Assembly (NCBI RefSeq): GCF_014652795.1
Contig: NZ_BMZM01000005.1
Location: 1 to 64,000, forward strand
From: Kushneria pakistanensis
Lineage (GTDB): Bacteria; Pseudomonadota; Gammaproteobacteria; Pseudomonadales; Halomonadaceae
Direction of reading: 5' to 3'
Length of the DNA: 64,000 bases
This document shows positions 17,957 to 27,974 of the stretch, one piece after another; position 1 is the first letter of the stretch, and each line of letters begins with the position of its first letter. The notes beneath the pieces are model-generated. The model saw nothing but the letters and a program-made list of their open reading frames with translations, was not told the origin of the DNA and did no database searches. The position numbers were made by a program, and so were the translations under genes.

Positions 17957-18877
17957 CTACTGACGCTCGTCAGCAGTATTGATCAGTCGACGAGGCGCAC
18001 ACTGCCCCGGCGTACTGATGGTGACCACACCCAGAAGGTGATGGTCATGATAAAGCCTGGCGACGCTGCCTTCGGCCAGCTCGAGCGTTTCAAGCGCAAT
18101 GGGCTGACCCTGCATGATGCGTCGCGCCCCGTCATCGTCGGTATTGAGTGCCGGGAGATGGCCTATCAGCGCATCCACAGGCAACAATCTTTCAAGACGC
18201 TGCTCATCGTTCATGGCTTCCAGCGTCTCGATATCGATCATGCCGGCAGCATCGAAAGCACCCGTCCTGAGCCGGCGCAGCCCTTCAAGGTGCGCGCCAC
18301 AGCCGAGACGTTCACCGATATCCTCGGCCAGCGTACGAATGTAGGTACCCTTGCTGACGCTGACATCCATGGCAAAGCCCTGTGCATGTCGCGCCGTGAG
18401 CGCAATATCATAAATGCTCACACGCCTGGGTGCACGCGTAATCTCCCGCCCGGCACGCGCATGCTCATAGAGCGGACGCCCCTGGTGCTTGAGCGCCGAG
18501 TACATGGGCGGCACCTGATCGATCTCACCGACAAGATTCGACAATACGTTTTCGACATCAGCGTCGCTCAATGAAGGCACGGTGCGCTGTTTCAGCACCT
18601 CACCTTCACGATCACCGGTATCGGTAACGACGCCCAGACGAACATTGGCCAGATAGCGCTTGTCGGCGTCCAGCAACCAAGAGGAGAACTTGGTAGCTTC
18701 TCCCAGACAAATGGGCAAAAGGCCCGTCGCCATGGGATCGAGCGTACCGGTATGTCCTGCCTTTTGCGCCTGGTAAAGCCCGCGCACCTGTTGCAGTGCA
18801 CGGTTGGAAGTCACGCCTTCGCTTTTATCCAGCAGCAGCACCCCATCAATGGGACGCCCGCGACGTCGTCTTGCCAT
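17957..18877 (-). CDS. truB: tRNA pseudouridine(55) synthase
   Basis: Makes pseudouridine 55 in the T-loop of tRNAs. The 306-residue protein has the N-terminal GVLLLDKSEGVTSN, the catalytic GHTGTLDPMATGLLPICLG with the nucleophilic Asp, and a C-terminal PUA-like domain. Its ATG overlaps the rbfA stop as TGATG. Homologues also act as tRNA-folding chaperones. Confidence 0.95.
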   Translation of the reverse strand: MARRRRGRPIDGVLLLDKSEGVTSNRALQQVRGLYQAQKAGHTGTLDPMATGLLPICLGEATKFSSWLLDADKRYLANVRLGVVTDTGDREGEVLKQRTVPSLSDADVENVLSNLVGEIDQVPPMYSALKHQGRPLYEHARAGREITRAPRRVSIYDIALTARHAQGFAMDVSVSKGTYIRTLAEDIGERLGCGAHLEGLRRLRTGAFDAAGMIDIETLEAMNDEQRLERLLPVDALIGHLPALNTDDDGARRIMQGQPIALETLELAEGSVARLYHDHHLLGVVTISTPGQCAPRRLINTADERQ

Positions 18878-19281
18878 CAGTCGCTGCGCTCCGAACCTTC
18901 CTCGTCATCATCCGGGGCCCGATCACGATCGGACTGTACCGCACGCTCGATCAGGCTTGAAAGCGCATGCCCGCGAGTGACGGACTCATCGAAGTGAAAA
19001 CGAAGCTCGGGCACATGCCGAAGCTTCATGACCCGGGCAATACGTGAGCGTAAAAACCCGCTGGCGCGCTTGAGCACGGCCAGGTTCTCACGAATACGCT
19101 CCGGATCGTTTTCACCCATCAGGGTGACGTGAACATCGGCGTAGCCCAGATCGCGACTGACATCGGCCGACGTGACCGTCACCATGCCCAGCCGGGGATC
19201 CTTGACCTCGCGCTGGATAAGCTGTGCCAGCTCGTGTGCCAGCTGCTCGCCTACCCGATCCGTACGACTGAATTCACGCAT
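18877..19281 (-). CDS. rbfA: 30S ribosome-binding factor A
   Basis: Late 30S maturation factor with a single KH-like domain, also important at low temperature. The 134-residue protein starts MREFSRTDRVGEQLAHELAQLI and carries DPRLGMVTVTSADVSRDLGYADV, the family core. An acidic tail (DDDEEGSE) follows. It lies 27 bp after infB and is translationally coupled to truB. Confidence 0.94.
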   Translation of the reverse strand: MREFSRTDRVGEQLAHELAQLIQREVKDPRLGMVTVTSADVSRDLGYADVHVTLMGENDPERIRENLAVLKRASGFLRSRIARVMKLRHVPELRFHFDESVTRGHALSSLIERAVQSDRDRAPDDDEEGSERSD

Positions 19282-19308
19282 GAATCGCTCCCGTCATGGG
19301 TGCAGCGC

Positions 19309-21825
19309 TCACAGGGAGCGCTGGACCTCGATCTGGTCGAAGACTTCGATCTTGTCACCGACCTGGACATCATTGTAGTTACGTACCCCGATGCCGCACT
19401 CCATGCCATTACGCACTTCGCTGACGTCATCCTTGAAGCGGCGCAGTGACTCCAGCTCCCCTTCATAGATCACCACGTTTTCACGCAGGACACGAATACG
19501 CTTGTTACGATGGACGTTGCCTTCAATGACCATACAACCAGCGATGGCGCCAATTTTCGGGGCACGGAAGACGTCACGCACTTCGGCGACACCCACAATG
19601 TCTTCGCGCCATTCCGGTGCCAGCATACCGCTCATCGCCAGCTTGACCTCATCGATGAGCTGATAGATGACGCTGTAGTAGCGCAGATCCAGCCCTTCAC
19701 GTTCGACGATTTCACGCGAAGAAGCATCGGCACGGACATTGAAGCCAACAATGATGGCACTGGAAGCCACGGCCAGATTGGTATCGGTTTCGGTAATACC
19801 ACCTACACCAGAGGAGACCACAGCAACCTTGACCTCATCGGTCGACAGCTCTTCGAGTGCACCACGGATGGCTTCGAGCGATCCCTGCACATCGGCCTTG
19901 AGCACGATATTGACCGTTGCCGTCTCGTCCTGGCCCATCTGGCTGAACATGTTCTCCAGCTTGGCCTTTTGCTGACGTGCCAGACGTACTTCGCGGTATT
20001 TGCCCTGACGGAAGTTGGCTACTTCACGAGCCTTTTTCTCATCGGCCACGACCATGAAGTCGTCACCGGCTTCCGGCGTACCGCCCAGACCGAGAATCTC
20101 GACCGGCATGGAAGGTCCGGCTTCATCGACCTGCTTGCCCAGCTCGTTAACCAGCGCTCTCACGCGGCCATAGTGCAGGCCGGCAAGTACCACATCGCCC
20201 TTCTTGAGCGTGCCGTTTTGTACCAGTACGGTGGCAACCGGGCCACGGCCGCGATCCAGACGCGACTCGACAACAACACCCTTGCCGGGCGCTTCGGGCA
20301 CGGCCTTGAGCTCCAGAACTTCAGAGACCAGCAGCACCGCTTCCAGCAGCCCATCGATGTTTTCGCCGCTTTTGGCTGACACATGAACAAACTGGGTATC
20401 ACCGCCCCACTCTTCCGAGATAACGCCGCGCTGCGACAGCTCGTTGCGCACGCGATCCGGATCGGCGCCCTGCTTGTCGATCTTGTTGACGGCCACGACC
20501 AGCGGTACACCCGCGGCCTTGGCGTGCTCGATGGCCTCAACCGTTTGCGGCATGACGCCATCATCAGCAGCGACAACCAGAATGACCACATCCGTCGCCT
20601 GCGCACCGCGTGCACGCATGGCCGTAAAGGCAGCGTGACCGGGGGTATCGAGGAAGGTCACATCGCCGTTTTCATGTTTAACATGATAGGCACCGATGTG
20701 CTGGGTGATACCACCTGCCTCACCGGTAGCCACCTTGGTACGACGAATGTAGTCCAGCAGCGAGGTCTTGCCGTGGTCAACGTGACCCATGACGGTGACG
20801 ACCGGTGCGCGAGTGATCTGCTCACCCTCGTAGGAGATGTTCTCGAGGACTTCCGTTTCGAGTGCATCCTCCTTTACCAGCTTGGGCGTATGCCCCATCT
20901 CCTCGACCACGATGGCAGCAGTGTCCTGATCGATGGTCTGGTTGATGGTGACTGCCGCGCCCATCTTGAACATGGCCTTGATGACTTCGTTGGCCTTGAT
21001 GGCCATCTTGTCGGCAAGATCTGCCACGCTGATGGATTCGGGAATGGCCACTTCACGTACGATATTCTGCAACGGCTTTTGGAAGCCATGCGCATTATCG
21101 CTGCGATCATTGCCACCACGACGGCCGCCACGGCGCTGTTCAGCACGCTTGACCTTCTTGCCACCGCGCTTGCGCTCATTACGCTCGCTGCGTTCATCGG
21201 CATCGTCGCGACGCTGATCCCGGCGACCGCTTGCCGATTTGGTGTCGCCCTCACCCCGACGGGTAGTGCGTCGGTTGTTGTCGTTGCGCGGCTCACGCGG
21301 CGGCGCCTCGACGGCCGGGGCGCTATCTTCAGCGCTGACATCGGTCGGCACGACGGGTTCGACCGGCGTGGTCTGATCGCTTGAGGTATCAGTCGATTCA
21401 GCAACAGTCGTATCGGATACTGCTGCCTGCGCGGGCGCTTCAGTAGCGGCCGCAGCAGCGGCATTGTCAGTCTGCTCAGCGGCAGGCGCCTGCTGTTCCT
21501 GCTCCTGCTCGCCGTTTTCCTCATCACCACGCTTGACGTAGGTACGCTTCTTGCGCACCTGCACCTCGATGGTCTTGTTACGACCATCGCCGGTACGAAT
21601 CTTGCTACGGGTCTTGCGCGTCATGGTAATGCGGTTCTTGTTACCGCGTGCGCCAGCGCCGCCGTGACTCTTGGTGAGATAATCGAGCAGTTTCTGCTTG
21701 TCTTCTTCCGAGACCGCATCATTTTCTGCCTTGTGCGGCAGACCTGCTTCACTCATCTGCTCCAGCAGGCGGCTGACATCACGTCCCACCTTGCCGGCAA
21801 ATTCCTTAACCGTTGTTTCTGCCAT
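19309..21825 (-). CDS. infB: Translation initiation factor IF-2
   Basis: GTPase that recruits initiator tRNA to the 30S subunit. The 838-residue protein has two N-terminal IF2N modules (about 1-55 and 255-310), a long low-complexity Ala/Glu/Arg linker (about 100-250), the G domain with G1 [10 protein letters not shown]3 DTPGHAAFT and G4 NKID, then the beta-barrel and C-terminal fMet-tRNA-binding domains. The acidic and Arg-rich linker is the most lineage-variable part. The initiator tRNA gene is 2.2 kb upstream in the same direction. Long frames on the opposite strand are shadows. Confidence 0.96.
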   Translation of the reverse strand: MAETTVKEFAGKVGRDVSRLLEQMSEAGLPHKAENDAVSEEDKQKLLDYLTKSHGGAGARGNKNRITMTRKTRSKIRTGDGRNKTIEVQVRKKRTYVKRGDEENGEQEQEQQAPAAEQTDNAAAAAATEAPAQAAVSDTTVAESTDTSSDQTTPVEPVVPTDVSAEDSAPAVEAPPREPRNDNNRRTTRRGEGDTKSASGRRDQRRDDADERSERNERKRGGKKVKRAEQRRGGRRGGNDRSDNAHGFQKPLQNIVREVAIPESISVADLADKMAIKANEVIKAMFKMGAAVTINQTIDQDTAAIVVEEMGHTPKLVKEDALETEVLENISYEGEQITRAPVVTVMGHVDHGKTSLLDYIRRTKVATGEAGGITQHIGAYHVKHENGDVTFLDTPGHAAFTAMRARGAQATDVVILVVAADDGVMPQTVEAIEHAKAAGVPLVVAVNKIDKQGADPDRVRNELSQRGVISEEWGGDTQFVHVSAKSGENIDGLLEAVLLVSEVLELKAVPEAPGKGVVVESRLDRGRGPVATVLVQNGTLKKGDVVLAGLHYGRVRALVNELGKQVDEAGPSMPVEILGLGGTPEAGDDFMVVADEKKAREVANFRQGKYREVRLARQQKAKLENMFSQMGQDETATVNIVLKADVQGSLEAIRGALEELSTDEVKVAVVSSGVGGITETDTNLAVASSAIIVGFNVRADASSREIVEREGLDLRYYSVIYQLIDEVKLAMSGMLAPEWREDIVGVAEVRDVFRAPKIGAIAGCMVIEGNVHRNKRIRVLRENVVIYEGELESLRRFKDDVSEVRNGMECGIGVRNYNDVQVGDKIEVFDQIEVQRSL

Positions 21826-21866
21826 TTATGACCTCCTGAACCCGTGACCTGTCGCGATACGATGGA

Positions 21867-23351
21867 TTACTCGAACCACGGCGCCCGGGCCGTCATGATC
21901 AGTGCCGCAGCACGTTCTTCATCCATTCCCTCAATATCCTTGAGGTCTTCAATGGACTGCTCGGCAAGATCTTCCATGGTGATAATTCCTCGCCCGGCCA
22001 GCCGGTAGGCAAGATGCTGATCCATACCCTCCATCGAGAGCAGATCCTCGGCGGGCGCGGTGCCGTCCAGTACTTCTTCGGATGCAATGGCCAGATTAAG
22101 CAATTCATCCTTGGCACGCGCACGCAGCTCTTCGACCAGCGACTCATCAAAGCCGTCGACTTCCAGCATCTCTTCCAGCGGGACGTAGGCGACTTCTTCA
22201 AGTGAAGTGAAGCCTTCTTCCACCAGCAGTCGTGCCATCTCTTCATCAATATCCAGATGATTGATGAAGTATTCGATATAGCTGTCGAGTTCCTGCTCGC
22301 GTCGTCCTTCGGCTTCCTCCTCCGTCATGACGTTGAGTGTCCAGCCTGTCAGCTCGCTGGCCAGACGCACGTTCTGTCCGCTGCGCCCAATGGCCTGCGC
22401 CAGATTATCCTCGGCAACCGCAACATCCATGGCATGGGTGTCTTCATCCACCAGGATGGAGGCCACATCGGCAGGCGCCATGGCATTGATGACCAGCTGA
22501 GCAGGATTATCGTCCCAGAGCACGATATCCACACGCTCGTTGCGAAGCTCATTGGAAACGGCCTGAACCCTGGAGCCGCGCATGCCGACACAGGCGCCGA
22601 CCGGATCAATACGCCGATCATTGGTCTTGACGGCAATCTTGGCACGAGAACCCGGATCACGTGCTGCGCCCTTGATCTCGATCAGTTGCTCGGAGATTTC
22701 GGGAACCTCGATGGTGAACAGCTCCACCAGAAATTCCGGGCGGGTACGCGAAAGAATCAGCTGCGCACCGCGCGCTTCGGGATCCACGCGCCAGAGCAGT
22801 GCCCTGACACGCTCATTGAGGCGATAACGCTCGCCCGGGATCATTTCGCCGCGCGGCAGAAAACCTTCAGCGTTATCGCCCAGATCAATGATCAGGCCAT
22901 CACGTGTGGTTTTCTTGACACTACCGCCTACCAGCTCGCCTTCACGCTCAGCGTACTGCCGAACAATTTCGGCGCGCTCGGCTTCACGCACCTTCTGCAC
23001 GATGACCTGTTTGGCCGTCTGGGCTGCAATCCGGCCAAACTCGGCAGATTCAATCTGTTCTTCCACTACGGCATTCAGACCCAGCGGCTCATCGCGCTCT
23101 TCCGCGGCGCCCAACGGTATCTGACGTGCCGAAGTGGTGTAATCCTCATCAGGCACGACGGTCCAGCGCCTGAAGGTGTCGTAGTCACCGGTGTTGCGAT
23201 TGATATGCACACGGATGTCGACATCCTTGCCTTCGTAGCGCTTGCGGGAGGCGCTGGCCAGCGCCGCCTCGACGGCTTCGAAAATAATGTCGCGGGGGAC
23301 ACCCTTTTCATTCGATATTGCATCGACGACCAGCAAAATGTCCTTGCTCAT
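21867..23351 (-). CDS. nusA: Transcription termination/antitermination factor NusA
   Basis: RNA polymerase-binding elongation factor controlling pausing, termination and rRNA antitermination. The 494-residue protein has the N-terminal polymerase-binding domain, an S1 domain (about 135-200), two KH domains ([14 protein letters not shown] and [13 protein letters not shown]) and two C-terminal acidic repeats typical of gammaproteobacteria. It is 41 bp after rimP and 42 bp before infB. Confidence 0.96.
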   Translation of the reverse strand: MSKDILLVVDAISNEKGVPRDIIFEAVEAALASASRKRYEGKDVDIRVHINRNTGDYDTFRRWTVVPDEDYTTSARQIPLGAAEERDEPLGLNAVVEEQIESAEFGRIAAQTAKQVIVQKVREAERAEIVRQYAEREGELVGGSVKKTTRDGLIIDLGDNAEGFLPRGEMIPGERYRLNERVRALLWRVDPEARGAQLILSRTRPEFLVELFTIEVPEISEQLIEIKGAARDPGSRAKIAVKTNDRRIDPVGACVGMRGSRVQAVSNELRNERVDIVLWDDNPAQLVINAMAPADVASILVDEDTHAMDVAVAEDNLAQAIGRSGQNVRLASELTGWTLNVMTEEEAEGRREQELDSYIEYFINHLDIDEEMARLLVEEGFTSLEEVAYVPLEEMLEVDGFDESLVEELRARAKDELLNLAIASEEVLDGTAPAEDLLSMEGMDQHLAYRLAGRGIITMEDLAEQSIEDLKDIEGMDEERAAALIMTARAPWFE

Positions 23352-23391
23352 GCCTGTGCCTCGCCAGAAAAGTCCTTGTTATCATCAAGCA

Positions 23392-23853
23392 TCAGTTATC
23401 AAACCCGGGCACAACACGTGCCTGCTCAATGGTCTCGATAGGAAATCCATACTCTTCGTCGTTGAACTGCAGCAGCACTTCATCACCATCAACACCTGCC
23501 AGCAGGCCCTTGAAACGACGCTGCCCTTCAAACGGGGCGCGCAGCTTCAACGTAATCGTGTGACCGGCAAATCGGGCAAAGTGAGACAGGGAATAAAGCG
23601 GGCGGTCCATCCCGGGGGAGGAAACTTCAAGTTGATACTGTCCGGGAAGAGGGTCTTCTACATCCAGAAGCGCACTTACCTGCCGACTGACATCGGCACA
23701 GTCATCCACACCGACACCATTATCGTGTTCGATATAGACAACCAATCTGGAATGCTTCCCCTGGGCACTATAATCGATGCCCCAGAGTTCGAATCCGAGC
23801 GCTGCGACGGCGGGTTCTATCAGCTTATGCAGTGTTTCTTGCCTGGTTGGCAC
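23392..23853 (-). CDS. rimP: Ribosome maturation factor RimP
   Basis: 30S maturation factor, 153 residues. The start is GTG at 23853 with AGGAGG 7 nt upstream, giving the standard N-terminus VPTRQETLHKLIEPAV; longer frames would run into the tRNA genes. The family segments ELWGIDYSAQGKHSRLVVYIE and ALLDVEDPLPGQYQLEVSSPGMDRPL are present. It heads the nusA operon downstream of tRNA-fMet, a conserved arrangement. Confidence 0.95.
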   Translation of the reverse strand: MPTRQETLHKLIEPAVAALGFELWGIDYSAQGKHSRLVVYIEHDNGVGVDDCADVSRQVSALLDVEDPLPGQYQLEVSSPGMDRPLYSLSHFARFAGHTITLKLRAPFEGQRRFKGLLAGVDGDEVLLQFNDEEYGFPIETIEQARVVPGFDN

Positions 23854-23945
23854 GACATGGCCTCCTGCAGTGGCATCAGGCACCTGAGCGAAAATACAGG
23901 AGAGCAGATGAGGTGACTGATGAGCGATCTTGTTGCGCTGTAACA

Positions 23946-23973
23946 AAAAGCCCCTTCGATGGAAGGGGCTTTT
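23946..23973 (-). terminator. Terminator between tRNA-fMet and rimP
   Basis: Stem AAAAGCCCCTT (23946-23956) and AAGGGGCTTTT (23963-23973), with a further A before it (more U's on the minus strand). It should end or attenuate transcription from the tRNA genes into rimP–nusA. Confidence 0.85.
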
Positions 23974-24005
23974 CGGATAAATATTTCCATCCATTGACAC
24001 CTGGA

Positions 24006-24082
<77 letters not shown>

Positions 24083-24157
24083 TCAATAGCGCAATCAGTA
24101 TAAGGACTTTGTCCTGCCGAATCAACATGATCCGTCTGTCGCGACTTGCAGTTCCGA

Positions 24158-24244
24158 TGGTGCCGAAGGCGGGACTTGAACCCGCACGACCATAAGGTCA
24201 CTACCCCCTCAAGATAGCGTGTCTACCAATTCCACCACTTCGGC
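24158..24244 (-). tRNA. tRNA-Leu (GAG)
   Basis: An 87-nt class II tRNA with a long variable arm. The anticodon stem CTATC/GGTAG encloses the loop TTGAGGG, giving anticodon GAG. CCA is encoded. It lies between secG and tRNA-fMet, the standard secG–tRNA-Leu–(tRNA-Met)–rimP order. Confidence 0.96.
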
Positions 24245-24253
24245 TTTCGGTCT

Positions 24254-24301
24254 GGCAGAACTTTCGTTCTGCCTCGTCTGACACCAATACTTTTGTCAGA
24301 C
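24254..24301 (-). other. Two tandem hairpins between secG and tRNA-Leu
   Basis: GGCAGAAC/GTTCTGCC (24254-24261, 24266-24273) and GTCTGAC/GTCAGAC (24276-24282, 24295-24301) lie just upstream of the tRNA-Leu 5' end in a leftward transcript. Neither has a U-run, so they look more like processing or RNase-barrier structures than terminators. Confidence 0.5.
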
Positions 24302-24395
24302 GCTTGATGAAGCACCGCCAGGCGAGTGCCTCATCACTGGCGCGAGATTATGCATCCCCTGACTCGATTCGTCAAGCGATGCATGACCTCTTGCA

Positions 24396-24797
24396 TCAAT
24401 TACTGTTATTGCTGTCCGTAGAAGGTACTGTCAGGCCATCAGCATCGTCAGTGCCCTGCTGTGCAGTGCCCGCCCGAGGAGCATCATCGCCATCATCCAG
24501 ACGTGGCGCCCCGCTTCGCTGCTGCTCGATCACGCTGGCATCAGGAATACCGCTCTGGGAATCACCGCCGCGGTCCACCAGCCAGGCAAGACCCAGCGAT
24601 GTCACGAAAAACAGTGCCGCCAGTACACCGGTGAGGCGGGCAAGCGTCTTGGAGGCGCCCTGCGATCCCAGTACCGTTTGCGAAGCGCCGCCGCCGAAAG
24701 CCGCACCGGCCTCGGCGCCCTTGCCGCGCTGCAGTAGCACCAGCGCAATCAGGCTGATGGCAAGAAGGACGTGAATCAGAATGATGGCAACGTACAT
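24396..24797 (-). CDS. secG: Preprotein translocase subunit SecG
   Basis: Auxiliary inner-membrane subunit of SecYEG. The 133-residue protein has two transmembrane helices (about residues 2-22 and 53-72) flanking the conserved cytoplasmic loop LLQRGKGAEAGAAFGGGASQTVLGS. The acidic, Ser/Thr-rich C-terminus extends beyond the short E. coli form, as in many halophile proteins. It starts 4 bp after the tpiA stop. Confidence 0.94.
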   Translation of the reverse strand: MYVAIILIHVLLAISLIALVLLQRGKGAEAGAAFGGGASQTVLGSQGASKTLARLTGVLAALFFVTSLGLAWLVDRGGDSQSGIPDASVIEQQRSGAPRLDDGDDAPRAGTAQQGTDDADGLTVPSTDSNNSN

Positions 24798-24801
24798 TTA
24801 A

Positions 24802-25551
24802 TCAACCTGCTGCGTGACAAATCGCAATAAAGTCATCGGGTTTAAGCGAGGCGCCGCCTATCAGCCCCCCATCGATATCCGGCTGTGAAAGAAGCTCGGC
24901 TGCATTGTCAGCCTTCATGCTGCCGCCATAAAGCAGGCGCATGCCTTCTCCCAGCGCGGGATCCTTGTCTGACAACCATGAACGAATCATGGCATGTACC
25001 TGCTGCGCCTGTTCAGGCGTTGCCGTACGACCCGTGCCGATGGCCCAGACCGGCTCATAGGCAATGACCAGCCTGGAACGCTGCGATGCGGAAAGAGCAT
25101 CAATCACGGTTTTTACCTGACCCAGCACTACCGTTTCCACCCTGTCAGCTTCACGCTCTTCCAGCGTTTCACCAACACATAGTATCGGTGTCATCCCGGC
25201 ATCAAGGGCTGCCGTAACACGGGCAAGTACGGCCTGATCATCCTCACCGAACAGGGTACGACGCTCGGAATGACCTGCCAGCACATGGCTGACGCCACAT
25301 TCTGTCAGCATGGAGGCACTGACCTCACCGGTAAAGGCACCGGAAGGCTCGGGATGAAGGGTCTGGGCGCCAAGCCTTATTGCGCTGTCTGACAACGTCC
25401 TGCCTGCTGACATGAGCAACGTAAAGGGCGGAATAATGGCGACCTCGACGCTTGAGGAAACCTGTGCAGACGTCAGGGCCTGCTTCATTGTTTCCAAAAG
25501 CTCCAGCGAACCGTTCATCTTCCAGTTGCCGGCAATCAGTGGCTTACGCAT
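24802..25551 (-). CDS. tpiA: Triosephosphate isomerase
   Basis: Interconverts dihydroxyacetone phosphate and glyceraldehyde-3-phosphate. The 249-residue TIM barrel has the N-terminal catalytic KPLIAGNWKMNG (Lys), the His in AGHSERR, the catalytic Glu in VIAYEPVWAIGTG and the phosphate-binding LYGGSMKADNA and GGLIGGASL. It precedes secG in the leftward glmM–tpiA–secG order. Confidence 0.96.
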   Translation of the reverse strand: MRKPLIAGNWKMNGSLELLETMKQALTSAQVSSSVEVAIIPPFTLLMSAGRTLSDSAIRLGAQTLHPEPSGAFTGEVSASMLTECGVSHVLAGHSERRTLFGEDDQAVLARVTAALDAGMTPILCVGETLEEREADRVETVVLGQVKTVIDALSASQRSRLVIAYEPVWAIGTGRTATPEQAQQVHAMIRSWLSDKDPALGEGMRLLYGGSMKADNAAELLSQPDIDGGLIGGASLKPDDFIAICHAAG

Positions 25552-25660
25552 GATGACTTCTCCCTAGCCTGTCCGGAACAGGAAAGTATCGGTAGATGCC
25601 TCCGCAAGGAGGGCGATGGTAATGGAGCGATGGCGCGAACACAACCACGCCCCGTTTTCT

Positions 25661-27022
25661 TCACGCCTGGGCAGCCGACATGCCCTGCTCGATTTCATCG
25701 GCAATTTTCTGTGCCAGTGCCTGCACATCAAAGCGGGGGCGTCCTTCCACCATAACCCGAATCAGCGGTTCTGTACCGGAGGGTCTCAGCAGAACGCGTC
25801 CCGATTCGCCCAGCGTCTCTTCGACATCCCTGACCGCATTCGTGACCGGGGCACTCTCCATGAGCGCCGTCTTGTCAACGCCGGGTATCAGACGAACATT
25901 GATCAGCGCCTGTGGTGCCTTTTCCATACCCTCCAGCAGCTCACCAAGGCTTCGCTCTTCAATGACCATGGTCGCCAGTACCTGAAGGGCAGACACAATC
26001 CCATCACCCGTGGTTTGTGCATGGCCGCACAGGATATGACCCGAAGACTCTCCGCCCAGCTGCCAGTCACGCGCCAGCATCTGCTCGATAACATAGCGGT
26101 CGCCTACCTTGGCACGTACAAAGGGGATATCAAGTTCTTCCAGCGCTGATGCCAGTCCGAAGTTGCTCATCAGCGTACCGACAACGCCACCGCCCAGCAC
26201 ACCACGACGCTGACGATCACGTGCAATGATGTAAAGGATGTCATCGCCATCCACGATGCGACCGGCATGATCCACCATGATCACACGGTCGCCATCACCA
26301 TCAAAGGCAATCCCTAGATCCGCACCGGTCTCGAGCACCTTTTCGCGCATGACTTCCGGGTGCGTGGAGCCCACCTGCTGATTGATGTTGAGCCCGTCAG
26401 GCGTCACGCCCAGTGTAATGACCTCGGCACCCAGCTCACGAAAGACATTGGGAGCAATATGGTAGGTAGCACCATTGGCGCAATCGATCACGATCTTCAG
26501 GCCATGCAGACCGAAGCGATTGGGCACCGTTGACTTGCAGAACTCTATATACCGCCCTGCTGCATCTTCAATACGTACGGCCTTGCCAAGCCGGTCGGGA
26601 CCTACCGTTTCCTGCAGACCTTCAAGCTCACGCTCGATTTCATCTTCCAGCGCGTCGGGAAGCTTGGTGCCATCCCGTGAGAAGAACTTGATGCCGTTAT
26701 CCTGGTACGGGTTATGCGAGGCGCTGATGACAACGCCGGCGCTGGCCCGTAGCGTACTTGTCAGATAGGCAATGCCGGGCGTTGGCATCGGCCCCAGCAG
26801 CGCTACATCCACGCCGGCCGCCGAAAAACCGGCTTCCAGTGCAGACTCGAACATATACCCCGAGATACGGGTATCCTTGCCGATCAGCACGCGTGCCCGA
26901 CGGTTTTGACGCGCAAAGACGCGCCCGGCAGCCCACCCCAGACGCAGCATGAAATCTGCCGTAATGGGCGCCTGACCTACCGTGCCGCGAATACCATCCG
27001 TGCCGAAATATTGTCTTGCCAT
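25661..27022 (-). CDS. glmM: Phosphoglucosamine mutase
   Basis: Converts glucosamine-6-P to glucosamine-1-P for UDP-GlcNAc and peptidoglycan. The 453-residue protein has the N-terminal [12 protein letters not shown], the active-site phosphoserine in [14 protein letters not shown] (about residue 102), the metal loop DGDGDR and the sugar-binding GGESSGH, then [11 protein letters not shown]. It starts 2 bp after the folP stop, the conserved folP–glmM pair. Confidence 0.96.
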   Translation of the reverse strand: MARQYFGTDGIRGTVGQAPITADFMLRLGWAAGRVFARQNRRARVLIGKDTRISGYMFESALEAGFSAAGVDVALLGPMPTPGIAYLTSTLRASAGVVISASHNPYQDNGIKFFSRDGTKLPDALEDEIERELEGLQETVGPDRLGKAVRIEDAAGRYIEFCKSTVPNRFGLHGLKIVIDCANGATYHIAPNVFRELGAEVITLGVTPDGLNINQQVGSTHPEVMREKVLETGADLGIAFDGDGDRVIMVDHAGRIVDGDDILYIIARDRQRRGVLGGGVVGTLMSNFGLASALEELDIPFVRAKVGDRYVIEQMLARDWQLGGESSGHILCGHAQTTGDGIVSALQVLATMVIEERSLGELLEGMEKAPQALINVRLIPGVDKTALMESAPVTNAVRDVEETLGESGRVLLRPSGTEPLIRVMVEGRPRFDVQALAQKIADEIEQGMSAAQA

Positions 27023-27024
27023 TG

Positions 27025-27879
27025 CTATTTGCCTTCCTTGAGTACTGCACAGGTCATGCCAACGGCATCAGCGCTGGCAGCGACATCATGTGTTCTGATA
27101 ATCCAGGCACCCTTGCTGATGGCAAGAGTTGTCAGTGCCAGACCGCCATAAAGACGCTCATCCACCTCGCGTGACAGCGAACGACCGATCATGCCCTTGC
27201 GAGACGTCCCCACCAGCAAGGGATAGCCCAGACGCTGGAGATACTCTAGGCGATTCATCAAACGCAGATTGTGCGCAAGCGTCTTTGCAAAACCAAAACC
27301 CGGGTCAACCAGCAGCCGATCGGCAGTGATGCCGGCATCACGACAGCGTTCGATCTGTTGCGCCAGAAATGCCGTCACTTCCTCTTCGATGGGACGCTCA
27401 TACTGTGGGTCATTTTGCATGTTATCGGGCTCACCCACCATATGCATGAGACATACGGGTAATCCCGAAGCAGCGGCTGCTTCCAGCGCGCCCGGTCGTC
27501 GCAACGAACGCACATCATTGATCATACCGGCACCAGCTTCAGCAATGGCTGTCATCACCTCCGGTGCACTGGTATCCACTGACACCAGCGCCCCCAGCTC
27601 ACTGACCAGCCGCTCTACTACCGGCACCACCCGGTCCAGCTCCTGTTGTACGCTGACAGGCGTGGCACCGGGACGGGTGGACTCGCCGCCCACATCAATG
27701 ATGTCGGCGCCGTCACGAAGCATGCCTTCTGCATGGCGCATTGCGGCATCACCTGCAGCGTGTCTGCCCCCGTCGGAAAAGGAATCCGGCGTCACGTTGA
27801 GGATCCCCATCACATGGGGTCTATCCAGCGTTAGCTGGTGCCGCTGGCTGCACGACATGAAAGTAGCTGCATTGGACAT
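27025..27879 (-). CDS. folP: Dihydropteroate synthase
   Basis: Condenses p-aminobenzoate with DHPP in folate synthesis; the sulfonamide target. The 284-residue barrel has [29 protein letters not shown] and [11 protein letters not shown]. The start at ATG 27879 has AGGAG 5 nt upstream; an in-frame ATG at 27978 would run through the ftsH terminator. It is 2 bp from glmM. Confidence 0.95.
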   Translation of the reverse strand: MSNAATFMSCSQRHQLTLDRPHVMGILNVTPDSFSDGGRHAAGDAAMRHAEGMLRDGADIIDVGGESTRPGATPVSVQQELDRVVPVVERLVSELGALVSVDTSAPEVMTAIAEAGAGMINDVRSLRRPGALEAAAASGLPVCLMHMVGEPDNMQNDPQYERPIEEEVTAFLAQQIERCRDAGITADRLLVDPGFGFAKTLAHNLRLMNRLEYLQRLGYPLLVGTSRKGMIGRSLSREVDERLYGGLALTTLAISKGAWIIRTHDVAASADAVGMTCAVLKEGK

Positions 27880-27930
27880 TGTGACTCCTGACACATGAGC
27901 CGACGGTCTGACATTGTCATCGTCGAACAT

Positions 27931-27954
27931 AAAAAAACCGCCCCGGAGGGCGGT
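27931..27954 (-). terminator. Terminator after ftsH
   Basis: Stem ACCGCCC (27937-27943) and GGGCGGT (27948-27954) with loop CGGA, followed on the minus strand by seven U residues (27931-27937). It insulates folP from ftsH. Confidence 0.9.
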
Positions 27955-27974
27955 CATGATACGTAAAACGAAAG

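Noticed and set aside
20383..21384. Long rightward frame opposite infB (333 codons), with similar ones opposite nusA, pnp and dnaK
   Set aside because: These mirror the codon bias of well-identified genes on the other strand and match no family.
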